64,000 nt of DNA from Macrothele yani (taxonomy: Eukaryota; Arthropoda; Arachnida; Araneae; Macrothelidae), in contig CM077034.1 of NCBI GenBank assembly GCA_039090855.1, positions 14,149,970 through 14,213,969 on the forward strand. The letters are read 5' to 3'. Below are positions 54,522 through 64,000 of the stretch, piece after piece. Made by a program: the position numbers and the translations under genes. Within the stretch, counting starts at the first letter, position 1. Each line of letters opens with the position of its first letter. The notes under the pieces are model-generated. The model saw only the letters and a program-made list of their open reading frames with translations, ran no database searches and had not been told where the DNA came from.

Positions 54522-56062
54522 CACTGCTCGACAATTGCTAAGGACGGATCATAAACGGCTATATAGCGCATAAAAAAGTAAGTGTGGTTGGATGCCAAGT
54601 GAAATAAAATAATGTCAGAATGCCAGGACATTACAAGAAAGATAATTTATTGTGCTCTGAAATCCAGAAGGCTTTGGAACGTGTTCAAGGGACAAACAGG
54701 CCATTTTGTGCAGAATACGTAAATGTGAAAAAAATGCAATTACCGTCCGCAGGCGTTCCGGCATAAGATGTCAATACGGGATATGGCCACCATGGAGGGC
54801 GATGCAAGATTCCACACGTCGTGTCATGCTTTGCACAACATTATCAAGCAGCTGTTGGGGTAATTTATCCCATTCCTCTGTCAGTGCACGGATGAGGGTG
54901 TCCTTGTTTATTGGAGGGCATTGGCGACCAGCAAGACTCCTCCCCAAAGCATCCCACACATTTTCAATGGGATTCAGATATGGAGAACGTGCTTTCCATA
55001 CGGGGCGTTGAATATCCTCGCTCTCAAGACACTCCTGGACAGCGACTGTTCGATGACATGTTGCGTTGTCGTCCATGAAAATGAATCTATCACCGACAGC
55101 ACCACGGAACATGCGAACATGAGGTAGCAGAACATCATTAATGTATCGTTGGCCAGTCATAGTCCCAGTTGGAAGCACATAGAGGGACGTACGGCCAATG
55201 ATCATGATGCCAGCCCATACCATGACACTACATGTCGGATATCGGTCCCTTTCCTGTATGTTTGCTGGACAATATGCAGTACCACTATCACGCCAGATCA
55301 GTTGTCGTCGACAATCAGACGATAGACTGTATCTACTCTCATCTGAGAAGAGGACAGCAGACCAGTCGTTATCAGTCCAATTGCAATGTTGATGGCACCA
55401 TTGCAAACGGGCGGTACGGTGACGTCTGGACAATGGGATGCACACAACAGGACGGCGGGCGTATAGTCCTCCTTCATGCAAACGTCTGGCGACAGTTTTT
55501 CGGGAGATCCGCTTGCCAGTAGCAGCCATAAACTGATTTGCTACCTCACTAGCTGTGCTGCGCCGGTGTCTTTTTGTTGATAGCACTATGTACCGATCTT
55601 CTGCAGGTGTTGTACTGCGAACACGACCTCCCCCGTGACGTTTGCTACACTCTCCATTTGTTTGAAATGATTTCCAAAGCCTTGAAACAACACTGTGGCT
55701 GACGTCGAACTCCCTGGCAACATCTGTTATTTTTCGCCCTTCTTCAATCTTGCCAATAATACGGCCACGCGTAAAATCATCTAGGTGATGTCGGGAAGAC
55801 ATACTGAAAATTGCAAGTTCGTCAATTGATTCTTTCCCTTTCAACTTTGCGTTTGAACAACAACGGTCAATACGCGTCAAATCCTTTATATCTCTTATCA
55901 GCGCTATGACGTCACGAACAAGTTCGGCAATCCAAAATTTGCATACGCACAACACGTCTTACTGTATCCCGCACTTATGCTAATTTCCACATTTTCCTGC
56001 CTTCCATTTTATGGTTACTATCGTTGCTATTGTCATCCGTCCTTAGCAATTGTCCGGCAGTG
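54522..56062 (-). mobile_element. Tc1-like transposon, apparently intact
   Basis: TIRs cactgctcgacaattgctaa and, at the right, the inverse of cactgccggacaattgctaa (about 26 of 28 bases match), each flanked by TA (54520-54521, 56063-56064). 1541 bp in all, a standard Tc1 length, with a full transposase frame. Confidence 0.95.
54771..55802 (-). CDS. Tc1-like transposase, complete DD34E
   Basis: A 343-codon frame from ATG at 55802 (MSSRHHLDDFTRGRIIGKIE) to a stop after HGGHIPY; an upstream in-frame ATG at 55955 exists but lacks family similarity, so the internal start is preferred. Order: paired HTH (KITDVAREFDVSHSVVSRLW, residues about 25-45; a second HTH around 85-115), then the catalytic core LFSDESRYSL (Asp 1), FIFMDDNATCHRT (Asp 2) and LNPIENVWD (Glu), with exactly 34 residues between Asp 2 and Glu. 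The usual SPDLNP reads SPYLNP. Cut-and-paste transposase of the nucleus, binding its own TIRs. No stop or frameshift seen, unlike every other transposase here. Confidence 0.93.
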   Translation of the reverse strand: MSSRHHLDDFTRGRIIGKIEEGRKITDVAREFDVSHSVVSRLWKSFQTNGECSKRHGGGRVRSTTPAEDRYIVLSTKRHRRSTASEVANQFMAATGKRISRKTVARRLHEGGLYARRPVVCIPLSRRHRTARLQWCHQHCNWTDNDWSAVLFSDESRYSLSSDCRRQLIWRDSGTAYCPANIQERDRYPTCSVMVWAGIMIIGRTSLYVLPTGTMTGQRYINDVLLPHVRMFRGAVGDRFIFMDDNATCHRTVAVQECLESEDIQRPVWKARSPYLNPIENVWDALGRSLAGRQCPPINKDTLIRALTEEWDKLPQQLLDNVVQSMTRRVESCIALHGGHIPY

Positions 56063-56064
56063 TA

Positions 56065-56404
56065 ATAAGTCATCATTTGGCAGGAATTACCTTTATGGAT
56101 GACAGTTTGGGGCTCTGCGTGACCTCCTTCGCAGACTTGGCAGCGTTCATGCTGGGTGCTCAGTTCTTGCCACATGTTTTCTTACATCATGTGACCAGAT
56201 GGAAGTGGATACTATGTTTTTGCATCATGGCTGTGCACAGATGACACTACATGTGAGCAGAAGAGTGAATGCACACAACGCTATCATTTAGGGTACTTAG
56301 AATTCCCATGCTTTCTGCAAAGTGGGAAGAGCAGACCCCAAGGTAAATGTGCAGTGCCGAGTGTTTCACCACCAGCTGTACGGTCCTTTTCTTTTTTTAC
56401 GTTT
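56065..56404. other. no gene seen
   Basis: Right flank of the intact Tc1; no recognised feature. Confidence 0.45.
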
Positions 56405-58370
56405 TCCAACCATGGTTTGAAGAAGCGTATATGCTCCAGCTTCGTCCGTCCGTCTGTCGGCACGACAACTCGCGCAAAAATGGTTCGATTTCAATGAAAT
56501 TTTAGTATGTGGTAGGGGACCACCTGGGGACGAACCCTATTGAAAATGGACGAAATGGGGTAAAAGGTCACGGCATAGGAGCGGGATCCATTCCATTGCC
56601 CTTATGCATCATAACTTGCGTAAATATGCTTAGATGTCGATGAAATTTTAGCATAGTGTAGGGGACCACCTGGGAATGAACCCTATTCAAAATGGGTGAA
56701 GTGGGGTCAAAGGTGAGGACATAGGAATGGGATGCATTCCATTTCCCTTATACGTCATAACGTGCGTAAAAATGGTTTGATTTCGATGAAATTTTAGTAT
56801 GTGGTAGGGGACCACCTGGGGACGAACCCTATTGAAAATGGACGAAATGGGGTAAAAGGTCACGGCATAGGAGCGGGATCCATTCCATTGCCCTTATGCA
56901 TCATAACTTGCGTAAATATGCTTAGATGTCGATGAAATTTTAGCATAGTGTAGGGGACCACCTGGGAATGAACCCTATTCAAAATGGGTGAAGTGGGGTC
57001 AAAGGTGAGGACATAGGAGCGGGATGCATTCCATTGCCCTTATACGTCATAACTTGCGTAAAAATGGTTCGATTTTGATGAAATTTTAGTATGTGGTAGG
57101 GGACCACCTGGGGACAAACCCTATTGAAAATGGACGAAATGGGGTAAAAGGTCACGGCATAGGTGCGGGATCCATTCCATTACCCTTATGCATCATAACT
57201 TGCGTAAATATGCTTAGATGTCGATGAAATTTTAGCATAGTGTGGGGGACCACCTGGGAATGAACCCTATTCAAAATGGGTGAAGTGGGGTGAAAGGTCA
57301 GGACATAGGAGCGGGATGCATTCCATTGCCCTTATACGTCATAACGTGCGTAAAAATGGTTCGATTTCGATGAAATTTTAGTATGTGGTAGGGGACCACC
57401 TGGGGACGAACCCTATTGAAAATGGACGAAATGGGGTAAAAGGTCACGGCATAGGAGCGGGATCCATTCCATTGCCCTTATGCATCATAACTTGCATAAA
57501 TATGCTTAGATGTCGATGAAATTTTAGCATAGTGTAGGGGACCACCTGGGAATGAACCCTATTCAAAATGGGTGAAGTGGGGTCAAAGGTCAGGACATAG
57601 GAGCGGGATGCATTCCATTGCCCTTATACGTCATAACTTGCGTAAAAATGGTTCGATTTTGATGAAATTTTAGTATGTGGTAGGGGACCACCTGGGGACA
57701 AACCCTATTGAAAATGGACGAAATGTGGTAAAAGGTCACGGCATCGGTGCGGGATCCATTCCATTACCGTTTTGCATCATAACTTGCGTAAATATGCTTA
57801 GATGTCGATGAAATTTTAGCATAGTGTAGGGGACCACCTGGAAATGAACCCTATTCAAAATGGGTGAAGTGGGGCCAAAGGTCAGGACATCGGAGCGGGA
57901 TGCATTCCATTGCCCTTATACGTCATAACGTGCGTAAAAATGGTTCGATTTCGATGAAATTTTAGTATGTGGTAGGGGACCACCTGGGGACGAACCCTAT
58001 TGAAAATGGGCCAAATGGGGTCAAAGGTCAGGACATAAAAGCAGAATCACTTCCATCGACATTATGCATCGTAACTTACATAAAAATTCTTCGATTTGGA
58101 TAAAATGTTAGTACGTTGTTGGGGCCTGCCTATAAAATGGGCGAAATGGGGTAAAAAGGTTAGGACACAGGAGCGGTATCTATTCCATAGCTCTTGTGCA
58201 TCATATCTTACGCATAAAAATGCTTCCATTGCGACAAAACTTTATCATGTTATTTCGGAGGTATACTGAACCGATTCTGTAGAATATCGTCGAAATGGGA
58301 TCAAAGGTCAGGTCACAGGACCGAGATATATTCCACAGCCATTATCCTCATAACTTGAGTAATTATTTCT
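56405..58370. repeat. 146-bp array with 292-bp A-B higher-order repeat
   Basis: A lead (tttgaagaagcgtatatgct, cgtccgtccgtctgtcggca) is followed by units marked by atgaaattttag at 56494, 56640, 56786, 56932, 57078, 57224 and onward: exactly 146 bp. Type A (agtatgtggtagg, ggggacgaaccc) alternates with type B (agcatagtgtagg, gggaatgaaccc), giving a 292-bp dimer through about 57954, after which units degenerate to 58370. A one-unit copy with the same lead is at 2410-2604. Confidence 0.93.
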
Positions 58371-58684
58371 GGTAGGTTGGAAAGCGTATTATAATCAATG
58401 CATTGCATGATTTTACTAACTTGTTTTTTTTTTTTTCTTTTCTGAGGACACTGTATTGTATGTTCAGGACCCATACCTGGACATTAGGGTGGGCCTTATT
58501 TTTGAAGGTTGGAATTTTGTTTCTCCCAACTGTTCAAAATGTTTCATCATGTGAGAAAATAAATCAGATTAGATTTAGAGGTGGCTATCAGGGTCAAAAT
58601 ATTACTGTATTTGCTCATTACATGAATCTGTGTGGTAATTTTTTTGCACCTAGATGGCACTGTTGTCTCACACCAGCTGGCAAT
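58371..58684. other. no gene seen
   Basis: A 106-codon plus frame (58403-58723) begins in a T run and enters the SINE; not supported. A cacctagatggcactg motif lies at 58647-58662. Confidence 0.45.
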
Positions 58685-58696
58685 ACAGTCAAAAAC

Positions 58697-58926
58697 TGCC
58701 GCCCCGGTGGCGCAGTGGTCTAAGCGATGGCCTCTGATCATTCGTCCGAAAGGGGTCCGGGTTCGAATCCCGGTGAGGCATGGATGTTGTGTTTGTCTTA
58801 CGGCACTGGCTCTCTCTCCGTTCCCTGGAACCAGTGACCCTAAATTAGGGACGGGCGGCTGCTTATAGCCCATTGAGTTGCTCACGGTGGTCGTTAAACC
58901 TCCAACAACAACAAAAAAAAAAAAAA
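58697..58926 (+). mobile_element. SINE with one tail unit
   Basis: The best reference copy: complete tRNA-like head (A-box and B-box exact), one 135-bp tail unit and an A-rich end. Flanked by a 12-bp duplication with one mismatch (acagtcaaaaac at 58685-58696, acagtcaagaac at 58927-58938). Shows that the unexpanded SINE is about 220 bp. Confidence 0.95.
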
Positions 58927-58938
58927 ACAGTCAAGAAC

Positions 58939-59374
58939 ATGTTGCGCTAGTTGACCACAAGGTGGCACTGCAGTCAGACCACCAGATGGCGCTGTAGCAT
59001 TATCCAATTGAGTCAGTTAATGGCTGACTGTTGCACTGAATGGGTGTATTTTTCAGAGCTCTAGTAGGAATGTGTTTGCAATTCTAGCAATTTAAAACAT
59101 AGTATTAAATCGCATCAAACATGTGTAAAACTTATGAAGGTTCTGTTTCTACTAGAAGTACATAAGTATGGTTTATTGACCAAATTTCGTCATCGTTTGA
59201 AGCTTCCGTCCGTCAGTGAGGTAATGACATTATTTTTTCATTAAAACTTGATTTGAAATAAACTGTCGGGGAGTCCTTGGAATAGACTGCATGTGATACT
59301 TTAGAGATGTGAGAAAGGGCTCGAATTCCTACTTAAATGAAAAGATCATATTGTTGAGAAAGTTTAAATTTTTT
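58939..59374. other. no gene; two CTCF-like motifs
   Basis: gaccacaaggtggcactg (58953-58970) and gaccaccagatggcgctg (58977-58994), tandem and in the same orientation, fit the animal CTCF core well. Rest unrecognised. Confidence 0.5.
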
Positions 59375-59565
59375 TTTTTTAAAAGAATGGCAAGGGCTGA
59401 AAACGAATAAAGAAAATAAAGCCAGGCGTTCAGGTGCTTTGATTAAGAAGGAAAATCTTCGGAAAGAAAAGTTGGAAGAGCTTTTTGATATAGCGCATGC
59501 TATAAAGAAGCTTTAGAAATGATCACGATTGAAGAAGACAAGTTCTTAGTCACTAAAGTTCTTAG
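59375..59565 (+). pseudogene. transposase-like gene, N-terminal remnant
   Basis: Reads KARRSGALIKKENLRKEKLE and LFDIAHA, then after a frameshift EALEMITIEEDKFLVTK. This resembles the N-terminal part of a dispersed animal protein family (known wording: LFDIAHADAL, IEEDKxFLLxQR) whose C-terminal part is at 61800-62204. A minisatellite element separates the halves. The family looks transposon-derived; I cannot name a superfamily. Confidence 0.6.
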
Positions 59566-59570
59566 TCACT

Positions 59571-61121
59571 TTTTTTCCTTACACTTCAAGCACGTCGATT
59601 AGGACATAATGTAATGTAGTTGGCCTTCAAAGGTTGAAAAACTCCTTGAAGGCCAACTATGTAGTTTGCCTCAAGGAGTTTTTCAACCTTTAAAGGCCAA
59701 CTATGTAGTTGGCCTCAAGGAGTTTTTCAACCTTTGAAGGCCAACTATGTAGTTGGCCTCAAGCAGTTTTTCAACCTTTGAAGGCCGAACTATGTAGTTT
59801 GCCTCAAGGAGTTTTTCAACCTTTGAAGGCCGACTATGTAGTTTGCCTCAAGGAGTTTTTCAACCTTTGAAGGCCGACTATGTAGTTTGCCTCAAGGAGT
59901 TTTTCAACCTTTGAAGGCCAACTATGTAGTTTGCCTCAAGGAGTTTTTCAACCTTTGAAGGCCAACTATGTAGTTTGCCTTAAGGAGTTTTTCAACCTTT
60001 GAAGGCCAACTATGTAGTTTGCCTCAAGGAGTTTTTCAACCTTTGAAGGCCAACTATGTAGTTTGCCTCAAGGAGTTTTTCAACCTTTGAAGGCCAACTA
60101 TGTAGTTTGCCTTAAGGAGTTTTTCAACCTTTGAAGGCCAACTATGTAGTTTGCCTTAAGGAGTTTTTCAACCTTTGAAGGCCAACTATGTAGTTTGCCT
60201 TAAGGAGTTTTTCAACCTTTGAAGGCCAACTATGTAGTTTGCCTCAAGGAGTTTTTCAACCTTTGAAGGCCAACTATGTAGTTGGCCTCAAGGAGTTTTT
60301 CAACCTTTGAAGGCCAACTATGTAGTTTGCCTCAAGGAGTTTTTCAACCTTTGAAGGCCAACTATGTAGTTTGCCTCAAGGAGTTTTTCAACCTTTGAAG
60401 GCCAACTATGTAGTTTGCCTCAAGGAGTTTTTCAACCTTTGAAGGCCAACTATGTAGTTTGCCTCAAGGAGTTTTTCAACCTTTGAAGACCAACTATGTA
60501 GTTTGCCTCAAGGAGTTTTTCAACCTTTGAAGGCCAACTATGTAGTTTGCCTCAAGGAGTTTTTCAACCTTTGAAGGCCAACTATGTAGTTTGCCTCAAG
60601 GAGTTTTTCAACCTTTGAAGGCCAACTATGTAGTTTGCCTCAAGAAGTTTTTCAACCTTTGAAGGCCAACTATGTAGTTTGCCTCAAGGAGTTTTTCAAC
60701 CTTTGAAGGCCAACTATGTAGTTTGCCTCAAGGAGTTTTTCAACCTTTGAAGACCAACTATGTAGTTTGCCTCAAGGAGTTTTTCAACCTTTGAAGGCCA
60801 ACTATGTAGTTTGCCTCAAGGAGTTTTTCAACCTTTGAAGGCCAACTATGTAGTTTGCCTCAAGGAGTTTTTCAACCTTTGAAGGCCAACTATGTAGTTT
60901 GCCTCAAGGAGTTTTTCAACCTTTGAAGGCCAACTATGTAGTTTGCCTCAAGGAGTTTTTCAACCTTTGAAGGCCAACTATGTAGTTTGCCTCAAGGAGT
61001 TTTTCAACCTTTGAAGGCCAACTACAGTTTGCCTCAAGGAGTTTTTCAACCTTTGAAGGCCAACTACATTACATGATGTCCTAATCAACGTGCTTGAAGT
61101 GTAAGGAAAAAAAGTGACTAT
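59571..61121. mobile_element. TIR element filled by a 44-bp minisatellite
   Basis: Inverted ends of about 58 bp (left begins cactttttttccttacactt and includes caagcacgtcgattaggaca; right is its near-exact complement, 61063-61120). Between them is only the 44-bp array. It sits inside the transposase-like pseudogene. A related end repeats again at 61385-61430, so a second foldback is attached on the right. Confidence 0.85.
59650..61062. repeat. 44-bp minisatellite, about 32 units
   Basis: Unit ggccaactatgtagtttgcc + tcaaggagtttttcaacctt + tgaa, 44 bp, with few variants (tagttggcc, gccttaagg, gaagacc). Units with tagttggcc are themselves palindromic (ggccaactatgtagttggcc). Confidence 0.95.
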
Positions 61122-61440
61122 TAGTTGGCCTTCAAAGGTTGAAAAACTCAACCTTTGAAGGCCAACTACGTTACATGAAAGAAATACGGGATGACGCCAT
61201 ATAATACAAATTTTGAAGATGACAATCCAATTTTTGGCGTAAAAGTGACAAGGATGGTAAGTCAGATAATATCCGAAAACTTGAAATTGTTTTCAAGTTT
61301 TCGAATATTATCTGACTTACCATCTTTGTCACATTTACGCCGAAAATCGGATTGTTGTCTTCAAAAAATACGTTACATGATGTCATAATCGACGTGCTTG
61401 ATTGAAGTGTAAGGAAAAAAAAGTGACCGTGAACTTACGG
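61121..61440. repeat. nested foldback: two near-perfect hairpins
   Basis: 61123-61167 is a 20-bp-arm perfect inverted repeat (agttggccttcaaaggttga, 5-base loop). 61211-61376 is a 166-bp hairpin with arms of about 81 bp and a 4-base loop (left arm ttttgaagatgacaatccaa, right arm ending ttgttgtcttcaaaa). A third copy of the element end (gtgcttgattgaagtgtaag) follows at 61397. Confidence 0.88.
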
Positions 61441-61799
61441 GTAAGTGATTGGCCATTTAATGAAATGTCATTAATGAATTGCACGCAAATATGTGCACTT
61501 CGCTGGTGTTTTAATTCCTTAAAGGTGCTAATATTATGAGAGAGAAAGGACAATGAGGAAAATTAGGAAATGTTGACTCGGTGCTAGCAAAAAGGAATTG
61601 TATTTAAAAAAAAAGAGAACAACATTTCAGAAAAAGGAAACAAATGAAATATGAAGAGATAAGATCCAGGGAGGAAAAGGTTATTCTTTTGTCTTCATCT
61701 GATTTGGATTCTGAAGAAAAAGAATGCCCTTGTACTGTTTCTGGATAGACTTTCACTTCAGGAAAGAATTTCATTTAAAAACGAAGAAAACAAGTACTG

Positions 61800-62204
61800 G
61801 ACAGTAATTTATCTGTTAGTCTTGACGTTGCAAAGGTAGGCAATCAACAGAAGCTTTAACCCTAACCCCTACAATACGAAATCTTGAACTAGATCCATCT
61901 GTTTACAATGTAAATCTAAATTCAGTTTGCCGTGAAAGAGCAAAACACCGTCAAAGTATTGCAAACAACTTAAAGCAACAATTCACTGCTGAGGTCCCTT
62001 TACCTTTAACTATTCATTAGGATAGCAAATTGCTTGAAGATATAGTTGGATCTGAAACTGTTGACAGTCTTACCATTTTGTTATCTGGAGTTGGTGTGGA
62101 TCAGTTATTAGATGTACCAAAATTACTGTCAAGAAAAGGAGAAATGATTGCATCAGCTGTGTATGACACAGCAGGAAAGTGGGGAATTTGTGAAAAAGTG
62201 TATT
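61800..62204 (+). pseudogene. transposase-like gene, C-terminal remnant
   Basis: Reads NLELDPSVYNVNLNSV, RERAKHRQSIANNLKQQF, VPLPLTIH, stop, DSKLLEDIVGSETVDSL, LLSGVGVDQLLDVPKLLS, EMIASAVYDTAGKWGI. Known family wording around this is LTVHWDGKLL and VEQLLxVPKL, so the stop replaces Trp (TGG to TAG). These look like the RNase-H-like core start of a transposon-derived protein family common in invertebrates. The later part with the next acidic residue is missing. Confidence 0.65.
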
Positions 62205-62261
62205 AATTAATGTTGTAGTTTTGTATTATAAGCCAATTGTATATTATTAGCCAAGATTAAT

Positions 62262-63338
62262 CATCATTGTCAACCATTATCTATCCACTGCTGGACGAAG
62301 GCCTCTCCAAGCCTCTTCCACAACGGTCTGACTTGTGCCAGCCTCCTCCATGTTACTCCCACATACTTTCGAATTTCATCCACCCATCTCCCATGTGGTC
62401 TTCTTCTGTCCCTTAGAATCCAATCTAAAATTCCAACTGTCCATCGATGGTCTGTTCTTCTGGCAGTATGTCCAGCCCATTGCCATTTCAGGGATTTGAC
62501 TCTCATCATGATGTCTTCCACTCTTGTCATTTTTCAGATCCACAAGTTCCTCTTCTTATCTCTCCTGGTTACACCAAGCATGCACCTCTCCATGCTGCTT
62601 TGAGTTGTCTGCAGCCTTTGTATGTCTCTTTTAGTTAAGGTCCACGTCTCTGCACCATACGTAAGCACTGGAAGGATGCATTGATCAAACACTTTTCTTT
62701 TAAGACATAATGGCATATTGCTCTTGAAAATTATGCTGTTTCTTCCAAAAGCTCTCCAGGCAAGTTTTGTACGCCGATTAATTTCTTCATCAATGTGACC
62801 CTCACTTGATATCTGCTGTCCAAGATAATCTGTTATCTCCAGCTTTTCTCCGTCAATCGATAAATCTTCATTTCTTGTAAAAGCATTGAACATCACTTTT
62901 GTCTTCTGAAAGTTCATTTTTAATCCCACTTCTTTACTCTTGTCAGCAAGTTCCTGGATCATACTCTGTAGCTCTGATGGGGTAGTTGCAAAAATGACTA
63001 CGTCATCAGCAAAACGAAGGTAGGTTAGATAATCTCCATTAATCTTTATCCCTTTGTTTTCCCAGTTCATTGATTGAGACATTTTCCAATGTGGCATTAA
63101 AGAGCTTGGGAGATATGGTGTCACCTTGTCTCACTCCCTTTCCAATTTTTATATGTGCTGTATTCTCAAACAGCCAAATCTTGGCACTTGCACTTTCATA
63201 GATGTTATTAATAATATGAATGTATGCGTCTTCAATACCGCAGGATTGTAACTGCTGATGGTTTCACTGAATCAAAGGCCTTTTCATAATCGATAAAAGC
63301 GATGCACAATGGGAGTTCATATTCTCTCGCTCTTTCAT
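62262..63338 (-). mobile_element. RTE-like LINE (LINE A), 5'-truncated copy with 3' end
   Basis: Same family as 38727-40799. Reverse transcriptase piece LRFADDVVIFATTPSEL (intact FADD box), ELADKSKEVGLKMNFQKTKV, YGAETWTLTKRDIQ, then WAGHTARRTDHRWTVGILDW and GEAFVQQWIDNG with a stop at about 62270, followed by a 3' end of (gat)-rich type. Frameshifts at about 62530 and 63060. This copy preserves the 3' end lost in the other. Confidence 0.9.
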
Positions 63339-63656
63339 ACTATGGTTTATGTCTATGTTTTTAATTCTTAAAATTTTATGAAATTCCATCTCTTACCCAT
63401 CTTATACTGTAAAGATGGTAGCGACCCCTAAAAATATTTTGATATTCATAAAAAAAATCAAATTATTTTTTTATATATTGAACGCATTTACGGGTTGGGA
63501 GAAAACAAATTCCAAAAAAAAAAATAATATTTTTAAGGCCACAAAACGCCCACCATACTGGACATGCTAGGGATCTTCTTGGTACAACAACTGGGTAACC
63601 ATGTCATTTTCCAACAAGACGGGGCCACACTACACTGGTCTCCATAAGTCAGGAAC
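63339..63656. other. no gene seen
   Basis: AT-rich; nothing recognised apart from a short stretch (ttccaacaagacggggccac, 63610-63629) that could be a mariner/Tc1 FQQDGA remnant. Confidence 0.45.
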
Positions 63657-64000
63657 TGCCGCCCCGGTGGCGCAGTGGTCTAAGCGATGGCCTCTGATCA
63701 TTTGTCCAAAAGGGGTCCGGGTTCGAATCCCGGTGAGGCATGGATGTTGTGTTTGTCTTACGGCACTGGCTCTCTCCCTTCCCTGGAACCAGTGACCCTA
63801 AATTAGGGACGGGAGACTGCTTATAGCCCATTGAGTTGCTCATGGTGGTCGTTAAACCTCCAATCAATCAATCAATGAATGGATGTTGTGTTTGTCTTAC
63901 GGCACTGGTTCTCTCCCTTCCCTGGAACCAGTGACCCTAAATTAGGGACGGGCGACTGCTTATAGCCCATTGAGTTGCTCACGGTGGTCGTTAAACCTCC
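63657..64000 (+). mobile_element. SINE, at least two tail units, runs off the window
   Basis: Complete head with exact A- and B-boxes, tail units from 63739 and 63877, still inside the second unit at the window end. Confidence 0.93.

Noticed and set aside
58403..58723. 106-codon plus-strand frame before the SINE
   Set aside because: Begins in poly-T, reads into the SINE head, and has no family resemblance.
1..64000. a bacterial, phage or integrated viral segment
   Set aside because: No viral structural or replication genes, no retroviral gag or envelope frames, no prokaryotic operon structure; every recognisable protein belongs to a transposon or to a host exon.

Overview
This window is metazoan nuclear DNA, most likely from an arthropod or a similar invertebrate. 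It has no operons or bacterial gene packing. Almost all of it is transposable elements and tandem repeats: mariner, Tc1, hAT, Penelope-like, RTE-like and Jockey/CR1-like elements, and a tRNA-derived SINE. Two short exons with intact splice sites are the only host coding sequence I can support. The species cannot be fixed from the sequence.

Host gene: exon A (20013-20108, +) and exon B (46872-46935, +) join in phase and read as consecutive parts of the BAR domain of a sorting nexin of the SNX5/SNX6 type. The intron between them is 26,763 bp and is packed with transposons. Earlier and later exons were not found and should lie outside the window.

Layout. 1-8 kb: a decayed mariner, a SINE whose tail unit is repeated nine times, a Penelope fragment, and a 3.9-kb terminal-inverted-repeat (TIR) element carrying a 92-bp satellite. 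8-20 kb: gene-free AT-rich DNA, a Jockey-like LINE remnant, SINE-tail arrays, Penelope fragments (one a head-to-head foldback) and a 166-bp array. 20-47 kb (the intron): a Tc1 with a triplicated 297-bp end, a degenerate ~155-bp array with CTCF-like motifs, Penelope elements with long inverted arms, a mariner holding a LINE and a second mariner, a mariner whose transposase gene carries a 299-bp unit six times, 74-bp and 151-bp arrays, an RTE-like LINE, a second LINE family split by a hAT element, and another Tc1. 47-64 kb: SINEs, a mariner split by SINE and hAT insertions, a broken Tc1, one Tc1 with an uninterrupted transposase and full DD34E triad, a 146/292-bp array, and a decayed transposase-like gene split by a 44-bp minisatellite element.

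Two patterns cut across families. First, a segment inside an element has repeatedly been amplified in tandem (SINE tail 135 bp, mariner 299 bp, Tc1 297 bp, hAT 293 bp, TIR elements 92 bp and 44 bp), so this locus shows transposons turning into satellite arrays. Second, several 5'-truncated retroelements begin in a snap-back inverted repeat. Apart from the sorting nexin exons, the coding sequences are element genes that act only in transposition, and nearly all are broken.
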